NCBI GenBank assembly: GCA_050701115.1
Contig: JBOHER010000004.1
Span: 1-12,033, forward strand
From: JBOHER01 sp050701115
Lineage (GTDB): Bacteria > Actinomycetota > Actinomycetes > Mycobacteriales > Pseudonocardiaceae
Length of the DNA stretch: 12,033 bases
Reading direction: 5' to 3'
The position numbers and the translations under genes were made by a program. Shown here in pieces: positions 6,669 through 12,033 of this stretch (positions within the stretch are counted from its first letter, which is position 1; every line of letters starts with the position of its first letter). The notes beneath the pieces were generated by a model. That model searched no databases. It saw nothing but the letters and a program-made list of their open reading frames with translations, and had not been told where the DNA came from.

Positions 6669-8861
6669 TCAAGTACCGGGCGTGCCCCGCTTCACCGACT
6701 CCAGCAGCAGCTGCGAGACATCGCGGACGCCCACCCCGGCGCCCTGTTCCTCACTCTGCCGCTGTACGAGTCCGTCGGAGATCATGACCTTGCAGAACGG
6801 GCAACCGGTGACCACCGTGCCCGCCTCGGTGGCGATGGCTTCGTCGACGCGCTCAAGGTTGATGCGCTTGCCGATGTGCTCTTCCATCCACATCCGCGCG
6901 CCGCCCGCACCGCAGCACAGCGACCGATCAGCATGCCGGGGCATCTCGGTCAGCGTCGCACCCGCCGCGTCGACCAGTTCTCGCGGCGGTGCATAGACCT
7001 TGTTGTGCCGACCCAGGTAGCACGGATCGTGGTAGGTCACGGGCAGCCCGGAATTGTCCGCGGGCTTGACCGGCGTCAGCTTGCCGGAGCGCACCAGTTG
7101 GTTGAGTAACTGCGTGTGGTGCACGACTTCGTAGTGACCGTCCAGTTGCGGGTACTCCCGCCCGATGGTGTTCATGCAGTGCGGGCAGGTGGTGACGATC
7201 TTGCGCTTGATCGGCTCGCGGCCCTCGAACACGCTGTTGAGCATCTCGACTGTCTGCTGCGCCATCATCTGGAACAGGAACTCGTTGCCCGCGCGCCTGG
7301 CGGAGTCGCCGGTGCAGGTCTCGTCCTTGCCGAGTACGACGTAGGACACCCCGGCGATGTGCAGCAGTTCGGCCGTCGCCTGCACGGTCTTGCGCGCGTT
7401 GTCGTCGAAGGCGCCCGCGCAGCCGATCCAGTAGAGGTATTCCACGTCGTCGGCGAGGTCGCCGTGATAGACCGGGACCTCGAAGGGGAGGTCTTTGGCC
7501 CAGTCCATTCGCTCGTTGTTGTTCTGACCCCACGGATTGCCCTTGTTCTCCATATTGCGGAACAACGTGCCCAGCTCGCTTGGGAACTCCGACTCGATCA
7601 TGACCTGGTAGCGGCGCATGTCGACGATGTGGTCGACGTGCTCGATGTCCACCGGGCACTGTTCGACGCAGGCGCCGCAGGTGGTGCAGGCCCACAGCAC
7701 GTCGGGGTCGATCACGCCTCCGGCTTCCGCGGTCCCGACCAGCGGACGGGCGGCCTGGTCAGGACCCGACCCCATCACCCGCTCGAATCCGGATTCGGGC
7801 ACGCCGTGTTGGTCGTGGCCGTTCGGGGTGATGTCCACCGAGCCCGGTTCCGGTGACTCCTTGCCCTCGATGAGGTAGGGCGCCTTCGCGAAAAGATGGT
7901 CGCGCAGGTCCATGATGACCAGCTTCGGGGACAGCGGCTTCCCGGTGTTCCAGGCGGGACATTGGCTCTGGCAGCGGCCGCACTCAGTGCAGGTGGCGAA
8001 GTCGAGCATGCCCTTCCAGGTGAAGTCCTCCACCTTGCCGCGCCCGAAGATCGCGTCCTCGTCGGGATCCTCGAAGTCGATCGGCTTGCCGCCGGACTCC
8101 ATCGGCAACAATGGGCCGAGCCCATCGGGGATCCGCTTGACCGTGACGTTGACCGGCGCCAGGAAGATGTGCAGGTGCTTGGAGTGCAGCACGATGATCA
8201 GGAAGACCAGCATCACGCCGATGTGCAGCAGCAGGCCGATAGTCTCCAGCACTTCGGTGGCTCCAGCGCCGAGCGGGTCGAGCAGGGCGCCGACGCCGAG
8301 GGACACGTAGGCGCCGGAGTCGTACGGGAAGTTGCCCGCCGCCGCCGAGGCCCCCCGGAACAGGAACATCGTCCAGACGACGTTGAAGATCATGAACAGG
8401 ATGAGCCAGGCGCCACCGAGGTGCGAGCCGTAGAAGCGGGACGCGCGTTGGCGTCGCTGGGGCGCGTTACGGATCCGGAGAACGGAGAAGACGGCGAGTG
8501 AGATGACCACCGCTACCGCGATGAAGTCCTGCAGGAACCCGAGCGCCGCCCAGGTACCGATCAGCGGGATGTGGAAGTCGTGGTCGAACAGCGCGCCGTA
8601 GGCCTCGACGTAAACCGAACCGAGGATCACGAAGCCCCAGAACGTGAAGAAGTGCGCCAGCCCGGGGATCGACCACTTCAACAGCCTGCGCTGACCGAAC
8701 ACCTCGGCCAGGTGCACCTTGATCCGTTCACCGACGTTCTCGGTGCGGCCGTGCACCGGCTGGCCGGAGCGAATGAGACTGCTCAGCCACCTCACGCGCC
8801 GGGCGGCAAGACCGAGTCCGACAACGGTTATCAGCAGACCGATGATCAGTCGAACGAGCAC
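6669..8861 (-). CDS. etfD: Membrane Fe-S/CCG oxidoreductase, EtfD-like (electron transfer flavoprotein:menaquinone oxidoreductase)
   Basis: This 730-residue protein matches M. tuberculosis Rv0338c/EtfD, proposed to pass electrons from EtfBA to menaquinone during fatty-acid oxidation. Hydrophobic segments lie near residues 3-20, 66-90, 104-127, 147-170 and 205-234. H70, H213, H226, H229 and H231 are in or near them and could bind heme b, as in NarI-type domains. Two 4Fe-4S motifs follow: C291/C294/C297/C301 and C392/C395/C398/C402. Then come two CCG-type domains. The second is canonical (C614, C649-C650, C687/C690). The first has C481, a single C516 in ETCTGD instead of CCG, then C559/C562. 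The GTG start at 8861 has GGAGG at 8866-8870, 4 nt upstream. The M. tuberculosis protein is longer (about 880 residues by memory), so this one lacks an extension. A generic heterodisulfide-reductase-like role is the alternative; neighbouring etfBA favours EtfD. Confidence 0.88.
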   Translation of the reverse strand: MLVRLIIGLLITVVGLGLAARRVRWLSSLIRSGQPVHGRTENVGERIKVHLAEVFGQRRLLKWSIPGLAHFFTFWGFVILGSVYVEAYGALFDHDFHIPLIGTWAALGFLQDFIAVAVVISLAVFSVLRIRNAPQRRQRASRFYGSHLGGAWLILFMIFNVVWTMFLFRGASAAAGNFPYDSGAYVSLGVGALLDPLGAGATEVLETIGLLLHIGVMLVFLIIVLHSKHLHIFLAPVNVTVKRIPDGLGPLLPMESGGKPIDFEDPDEDAIFGRGKVEDFTWKGMLDFATCTECGRCQSQCPAWNTGKPLSPKLVIMDLRDHLFAKAPYLIEGKESPEPGSVDITPNGHDQHGVPESGFERVMGSGPDQAARPLVGTAEAGGVIDPDVLWACTTCGACVEQCPVDIEHVDHIVDMRRYQVMIESEFPSELGTLFRNMENKGNPWGQNNNERMDWAKDLPFEVPVYHGDLADDVEYLYWIGCAGAFDDNARKTVQATAELLHIAGVSYVVLGKDETCTGDSARRAGNEFLFQMMAQQTVEMLNSVFEGREPIKRKIVTTCPHCMNTIGREYPQLDGHYEVVHHTQLLNQLVRSGKLTPVKPADNSGLPVTYHDPCYLGRHNKVYAPPRELVDAAGATLTEMPRHADRSLCCGAGGARMWMEEHIGKRINLERVDEAIATEAGTVVTGCPFCKVMISDGLVQRQSEEQGAGVGVRDVSQLLLESVKRGTPGT

Positions 8862-8882
8862 TTGGCCTCCGCATCACACAGT

Positions 8883-8936
8883 GTCTGACACAACCTCGGG
8901 GTCTGACACAACCTCGGGGTCTGACACAACCTCGGG
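8883..8936. repeat. Three perfect 18-bp tandem repeats upstream of etfD
   Basis: The unit GTCTGACACAACCTCGGG occurs three times with no mismatch and no spacer, at 8883-8900, 8901-8918 and 8919-8936. Each copy holds the dyad core GTC-T-GAC. In the copy nearest the gene it extends to an 11-nt palindrome, GTGTCTGACAC, at 8881-8891. The array begins 22 nt upstream of the GTG start. It could be a phased operator series, since GTC-N-GAC resembles cores bound by GntR/FadR-type regulators, or a small variable-number repeat. Confidence 0.9.
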
Positions 8937-8970
8937 CTGAACAGCCCTCGAGAAAACCTTCAGTCGCGCA

Positions 8971-9000
8971 AACCTAACGCGCGTCAGGCGGCCGTGTGAA
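8971..9000 (-). promoter_or_regulatory. Possible promoter for etfD
   Basis: On the minus strand TTCACA (9000-8995) and TAGGTT (8976-8971) are separated by 18 nt, a fair -35 and a weak TANNNT-type -10. It lies between the HNH gene and etfD. Transcription would start near 8964, leaving the 18-bp repeats inside the transcribed leader, where a bound protein would act as a roadblock. Confidence 0.35.
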
Positions 9001-9019
9001 GGGCGACACCCCTTCGTTA

Positions 9020-9625
9020 TCAGGGGCGGCGAAGAGCCTCGGACAACCGGGCGGGCAAATGCGCACCCGCGTAGTAATGCACCGCGTGCGCGGCGCACCG
9101 CATCTTCCGCACCACCCAGTACTTCTTGAACAACAGGGGATTGCGCAACCGTGCCGGGTGCAGGCCCAGGCGCTCGTAGTGCTTGGCCCCGAAGTGCTTG
9201 TCTTGCGCGCCGGCCAGGAACTGCTGGGTAGCGAATCCGAGCCACGCGCGGCGCAGAGCCACCCCGTAGCGCGTCGCGACGTCGGCCATCTGCTGCCCTG
9301 AGCCGAGCGTGCCGCGGTGGGATTTCATCATCCGGTTGCAGAACCGGTGCAGGACGCGCAATTCCGAGTCGGGATCGGCTGCGGCGGCGGCATCGGTGTG
9401 CTCCACGATGCCGTAGCCCGGATGCCTGTGGTCGCCGTCCATGCGCACGGGTAGCTCGCAATACGCGCAGGTGTAGCCGTCAAGCCAGGGATGCACGCAC
9501 CCCTGTAGGTGGGCGCTCAGCCACTGGGTGTCCCCCTTGTGTGCCGCGAGGAGTTGCGCGGACATCGCGTGCTCCGCCGCGCCCTGGCCGTCCGTGCGTT
9601 CGATACCTGCAGCGTGCAACCCCAT
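9020..9625 (-). CDS. HNH endonuclease-like protein
   Basis: The 201-residue product has an HNH-type, zinc-stabilised arrangement: CAYC (C53, C56), GDHRHP with D65-H66 as the general-base region, then LHRFCNRMMKSHRG with H93, C96 and N97. This layout resembles HNH and endonuclease VII-like ββα-metal nucleases. The rest is basic, with an Arg/Lys/Tyr-rich C-terminal half suited to nucleic-acid binding and no membrane segment. I chose the ATG at 9625 because GAGGAGG at 9634-9640 lies 8 nt upstream. An in-frame GTG at 9676 would add 17 residues but lies inside an upstream inverted repeat. No methyltransferase, immunity protein, integrase or phage gene is next to it, so its role (DNA repair, orphan or domesticated nuclease) is open. 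It sits alone between etfD and etfBA. Confidence 0.75.
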   Translation of the reverse strand: MGLHAAGIERTDGQGAAEHAMSAQLLAAHKGDTQWLSAHLQGCVHPWLDGYTCAYCELPVRMDGDHRHPGYGIVEHTDAAAAADPDSELRVLHRFCNRMMKSHRGTLGSGQQMADVATRYGVALRRAWLGFATQQFLAGAQDKHFGAKHYERLGLHPARLRNPLLFKKYWVVRKMRCAAHAVHYYAGAHLPARLSEALRRP

Positions 9626-9649
9626 AGGGCGGGCCTCCTCGGTTCGGCG

Positions 9650-9677
9650 CGTGGCGACAAGTGTGACGATCGCCACG
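9650..9677. promoter_or_regulatory. Inverted repeat upstream of the HNH gene
   Basis: CGTGGCGA (9650-9657) and TCGCCACG (9670-9677) pair over 8 bp around a 12-nt centre. The repeat ends 9 nt upstream of the Shine-Dalgarno of the HNH gene. It could be an operator for a dimeric repressor or a leader hairpin near the ribosome-binding site. Confidence 0.4.
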
Positions 9678-9995
9678 AGCCGTTGTCAATATCGCACCTT
9701 GACTGATCAACAGAGTGCGCGTAATGCGAGGCTCGAACAATTGGGACGTTAGTTCCGGAACATTAGTTGGACGATGGTACAGCTAGTAGGTGTTTCCAGG
9801 TGAATGCGGTCACCCTGCCGTTACTTAGCCGATGAATGAGCCTAATCTACTGCCCAGTAGAGCCAGGTCGATTCGGCCTAGCGAGGATGGGCCGCCAGGT
9901 CCGTCCGAGTGGCCGAAGTGGGGGTCGCCGCCCAGGGTTCTGGTCGACCTGCCGGTCTGGCTCTGCGATCGAGTTAGACGCAGTAGAGCCAGTAT

Positions 9996-10017
9996 CGGAC
10001 CAGCGTGAGCTGGTCTG
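9996..10017. other. Hairpin with GTGA (GNRA-type) loop in the etfBA upstream region
   Basis: GACCAGC (9998-10004) pairs with GCTGGTC (10009-10015) around GTGA, and the stem extends by one G-U and one C-G pair to 9996 and 10017. In RNA the loop is GUGA, a stable GNRA tetraloop. It lies about 140 nt upstream of etfB and may be part of a structured leader if transcription starts to its left. Confidence 0.4.
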
Positions 10018-10138
10018 CGAGCGGCTTCGTGTACATCGGCCTAAGTTGGGTGGGCGGCGCCCGTGCCGACTGGCCACAGGTCGATGGCGCCATCAAAACG
10101 GGTATGACTGGCGCACCATTGGACGAGCACCACTAACC

Positions 10139-10153
10139 GGAGGTCGAAGAGGA
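10139..10153 (+). promoter_or_regulatory. Ribosome-binding site of etfB
   Basis: GGAGG at 10139-10143 and GAGGA at 10149-10153 both precede the ATG at 10157, with spacers of 13 and 3 nt. Neither spacing is ideal, but together with the conserved N-terminus they fix the start at 10157 rather than further upstream. Confidence 0.6.
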
Positions 10154-10156
10154 CCC

Positions 10157-10945
10157 ATGACCAACATCGTTGTCCTGGTCAAGCAGGTGCCTGACACCTA
10201 CTCGGAGCGCAAGCTGACCGAGTCTGACCACACACTTGATCGCGAGTCCGCCGACGCGGTGCTCGACGAGATCAACGAGCGCGCCGTCGAGGAAGCGCTG
10301 AAGATCAAGGAAGCAGGCGAGGGCGAGGTAACCGTCCTGTGCGTCGGCCCCGACCGGTCCACCGACGCCATCCGCAAGGCGTTGTCGATGGGCGCCGACA
10401 AGGCCATCCACGTCTCCGACGAAACCCTGCACGGTTCGGACGTGATCGCCACCGCCAAGGTGATCGCAGCCGCCATCGGCAAGGTGGAGGGCGTTGACCT
10501 GGTCATCGCCGGGAACGTGTCCTCCGACGGTGGCGCGGGCGCGGTGCCCGCGATCCTGGCGGAGCTGCTTGGCCTGCCGCAACTGACCCACGCGCACCAC
10601 GTGCACGTCGAGGGCACCAGCATCAAGGTGGACCGGGAGACCCCGGACGAGGGCATCACGCACCTCGAGGCGAGCCTGCCCGCGCTGGTGAGCGTGACCG
10701 AGAAGATCAACGAGCCGCGCTACCCGTCGTTCAAGGGCATCATGGCGGCCAAGAAGAGGCCGGTAGAGACGTTGACCGTCGCCGACCTCGGCGTCGAATC
10801 AGGAGAGGTCGGATTGTCCAACGCGTGGTCGTCGGTCGTGCAGGCTTCTCCGAAGCCGCCGCGCCAGGCAGGCCAGCGGGTCGAGGACGAGGGTGACGGC
10901 GGATCGAAGATCGCCGAGTACCTGGTCGGCCAGAAACTCATCTGA
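10157..10945 (+). CDS. etfB: Electron transfer flavoprotein beta subunit
   Basis: EtfB (FixA in M. tuberculosis naming, Rv3029c) pairs with EtfA to form the soluble FAD-containing ETF that takes electrons from acyl-CoA dehydrogenases. The 262-residue length is normal. The N-terminus MTNIVVLVKQVPDT is the family start. AMP-binding/Rossmann-like elements include ALSMGADKAIHV (75-86) and IAGNVSSDGGAGAVPAILAELLG (118-139 region). The ETF-beta signature runs from VDRETPDEG through LPALVSVTEKINEPRYPSFKG (about 158-194). The following KGIMAAKK carries the loop that docks partner dehydrogenases. The stop is 17 nt before etfA, so the two genes form one operon. Group I (beta-oxidation type) membership fits the pairing and neighbourhood; nothing suggests the bifurcating FixABCX type, and no fixC or fixX is visible. 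Confidence 0.96.
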   Translation: MTNIVVLVKQVPDTYSERKLTESDHTLDRESADAVLDEINERAVEEALKIKEAGEGEVTVLCVGPDRSTDAIRKALSMGADKAIHVSDETLHGSDVIATAKVIAAAIGKVEGVDLVIAGNVSSDGGAGAVPAILAELLGLPQLTHAHHVHVEGTSIKVDRETPDEGITHLEASLPALVSVTEKINEPRYPSFKGIMAAKKRPVETLTVADLGVESGEVGLSNAWSSVVQASPKPPRQAGQRVEDEGDGGSKIAEYLVGQKLI

Positions 10946-10962
10946 GATAGGAGAGAAGACGA

Positions 10963-11922
10963 ATGGCTGAAGTATTGGTCCTCGTCGACCACGTCGACGG
11001 TGAGGTCAAGAAGGTCACCCTTGAGCTGCTGACCGCGGCCCGTGCTCTCGGCGAGCCGTCCGCGGTGGTCGTGGGTGCGCCCGGTACCGCGGGCAAGGCG
11101 AAGGAGGCTCTCGCGTCCTACGGCGCTGCGAAGGTTTACGTCGCCGAATCCGACGACGCGGCCGGCTACCTGGTCACGCCGAAGGTCGACGTGCTCGCCG
11201 CGCTGGCGGAGCGGACCTCACCCGCCGCCGTGCTGGTCGCGGCGACCTCCGAGGGCAAGGAGGTGTCCGGTCGGCTGGCCGCCCGGATCGGCTCAGGTCT
11301 GCTCGTCGACGCGGTAGGCGTCAACTCCGACGGCAGCGTCGTGCAGTCCATTTTCGGTGGCGCGTTCTCCGTGACCTCGAAATCGGCCAAGGGTGCGCCG
11401 GTCATCTCGGTGCGTCCGGGTGGCATCGAGGCTGAGGCAGCCGAGGGTGCCGCCGCTGAGGAGGCCGTCGAGGTTCCCGCCGTTGACCCGGCGAAGTCCG
11501 CAAAGATCACCGGTGTCGAGCCGATCGTCGGTGGCGACCGGCCGGAGCTGACCGAGGCGTCGATCGTCGTGTCCGGCGGTCGCGGTGTCGGTAGCGCCGA
11601 GAAGTTCGCCGTTATCGAGGCGCTGGCCGACTCGCTCGGCGCCGCCGTCGGTGCGTCCCGAGCCGCGGTCGACTCCGGTTACTACCCAGCCCAGTTCCAG
11701 GTCGGGCAGACCGGTAAGACGGTGTCGCCGCAGCTCTACATCGCGCTGGGCATCTCCGGTGCGATCCAGCACCGCGCCGGCATGCAGACGTCGAAGACCA
11801 TCGTCGCGGTGAACAAGGACCCCGAGGCGCCGATCTTCGAGATCGCCGACTTCGGTATCGTCGGCGACCTGTTCAGCGTCGCGCCGCAGTTGCAGGAAGC
11901 AGTGGCCAAGCGCAAGGGCTGA
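10963..11922 (+). CDS. etfA: Electron transfer flavoprotein alpha subunit
   Basis: EtfA (FixB, Rv3028c in M. tuberculosis) carries the FAD of the EtfBA heterodimer. The 319-residue product has the N-terminal domain (about 1-150), an Ala/Glu-rich linker around 155-180, and a C-terminal FAD-binding domain. In the latter, VVSGGRGVGS (202-211), GASRAAVDSGY (230-240), QVGQTGK (246-252) and the ETF-alpha signature LYIALGISGAIQH (258-270) with NKDPEAPIFEIADFGIVGDL (284-303) are all present, so the FAD site looks intact. AGGAGA at 10949-10954 lies 8 nt before the ATG. A strong terminator hairpin follows 18 nt after the stop, so it is the last gene of the operon. Confidence 0.97.
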   Translation: MAEVLVLVDHVDGEVKKVTLELLTAARALGEPSAVVVGAPGTAGKAKEALASYGAAKVYVAESDDAAGYLVTPKVDVLAALAERTSPAAVLVAATSEGKEVSGRLAARIGSGLLVDAVGVNSDGSVVQSIFGGAFSVTSKSAKGAPVISVRPGGIEAEAAEGAAAEEAVEVPAVDPAKSAKITGVEPIVGGDRPELTEASIVVSGGRGVGSAEKFAVIEALADSLGAAVGASRAAVDSGYYPAQFQVGQTGKTVSPQLYIALGISGAIQHRAGMQTSKTIVAVNKDPEAPIFEIADFGIVGDLFSVAPQLQEAVAKRKG

Positions 11923-11940
11923 CCAGCCCAGCTTGCTCGG

Positions 11941-11973
11941 ACGGGGCGGTATCCCACTGGGGTACCGCCCCGT
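11941..11973 (+). terminator. Terminator hairpin of the etfBA operon
   Basis: A 15-bp stem pairs 11941-11955 with 11959-11973, with one U-G wobble, around a 3-nt loop ACT. It starts 18 nt after the etfA stop codon. No U-tract follows, as is usual for intrinsic-type terminators in high-GC actinomycetes. Confidence 0.85.
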
Positions 11974-11986
11974 GTGGCGTGGTCGC

Positions 11987-12032
11987 CTCGTGAGTGAAAG
12001 TTGTTTGTCCAGCAACCCTGGTCACTCACGAG
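11987..12032. repeat. 11-bp inverted repeat with 24-nt loop at the right edge
   Basis: CTCGTGAGTGA (11987-11997) and TCACTCACGAG (12022-12032) are perfect inverted copies around a 24-nt loop; GTTG and CAAC inside it could pair further. It may be a second terminator, for example for a convergent gene beyond the window, or a member of a dispersed intergenic repeat family. The window ends one base later, so its full extent is unknown. Confidence 0.6.
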
Positions 12033-12033
12033 C

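Larger units (their letters stand above)
9626..10156. other. 530-bp gene-free region between the HNH gene and etfB
   Basis: I see no convincing gene here. The etfB frame stays open leftwards to about 9836, but that stretch is Arg/Gly/Pro-rich and unlike EtfB. The left part must hold the HNH promoter and the right part the etfBA promoter and leader. Visible elements are a perfect palindrome GTTCCGGAAC (9752-9761) between two copies of ACRTTAGTT (9746-9754, 9760-9768), a 12-bp direct repeat CAGTAGAGCCAG (9855-9866, 9981-9992), an inverted copy of its core at 9957-9964, a GTGA-loop hairpin (9996-10017) and the palindrome GATGGCGCCATC (10083-10094). TTGACT (9699-9704) has no good -10 at the right distance. 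The transcription start of etfBA cannot be placed. Confidence 0.6.

Noticed and set aside
5667..7109. 480-codon open frame on the plus strand
   Set aside because: It is out of frame with the membrane-protein gene and antisense to the small gene and etfD. The translation is Arg/Pro/Gly-rich with no family motif.
8883..8936. Tandem repeats as a CRISPR or coding repeat
   Set aside because: There are no spacers and the unit is only 18 bp, so it is not CRISPR. Frames through it give short low-complexity peptides with no start or context.
9840..10040. Possible tRNA or other known RNA gene
   Set aside because: GGTCGATTCGG resembles a T-loop, but no acceptor stem, D-arm or anticodon arm can be fitted around it.
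9836..10156. 107-codon N-terminal extension of EtfB
   Set aside because: EtfB proteins start at MTNIVVLVKQ, ribosome-binding signals precede that ATG, and the extension has no protein-like composition.

Overview
The window is high-GC (roughly two thirds G+C) DNA with densely packed genes, GTG starts, strong third-position G/C bias and hairpin terminators without a U-tract. Protein content and gene order point to a mycolata-related actinomycete, most likely Pseudonocardiaceae (Amycolatopsis, Saccharomonospora, Saccharopolyspora type). This placement comes from recognised families and remembered gene order, not from a database search.

Layout from left to right. Malate synthase A (aceB, 86-1759, +) ends at a bidirectional hairpin terminator (1772-1822). 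This faces a leftward three-gene set: a class I SAM methyltransferase (4754-5563), a GH57 alpha-glucan branching enzyme (3201-4757, sharing a GTGA overlap with the methyltransferase) and a GT4 glucosyltransferase (1844-3097). The set matches M. tuberculosis Rv3030-Rv3031-Rv3032, linked to cytosolic alpha-glucan and methylglucose lipopolysaccharide synthesis. Its 5' end is unusual: the start-codon region is duplicated 123 nt upstream, and an 18-bp perfect palindrome and a 47-nt two-stage hairpin lie between the copies. A small four-helix membrane protein (5737-6186, +) diverges from it and overlaps tail to tail with a 68-residue protein (6177-6383, -). About 285 bp of unclear content follows.

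Next comes a 730-residue membrane Fe-S/CCG oxidoreductase (6669-8861, -), the counterpart of M. tuberculosis EtfD (Rv0338c). Its upstream region carries three perfect 18-bp tandem repeats. A lone HNH nuclease-like gene (9020-9625, -) and a 530-bp gene-free region with several inverted repeats follow. Last is the etfB-etfA operon (10157-11922, +), closed by a 15-bp hairpin terminator and a second inverted repeat at the window edge.

How the genes fit together. EtfBA collects electrons from acyl-CoA dehydrogenases, and EtfD is the proposed route from EtfBA into the menaquinone pool. Malate synthase turns beta-oxidation acetyl-CoA into malate through the glyoxylate shunt. These parts of fatty-acid catabolism share a neighbourhood with a glucan/methylglucan cluster whose product in mycobacteria binds long-chain acyl chains. 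In M. tuberculosis the glucan cluster also diverges from etfBA, but etfD is far away. Here etfD sits between them, so gene order gives independent support for the EtfBA-EtfD partnership. I see no CRISPR array, prophage, transposase or RNA gene.
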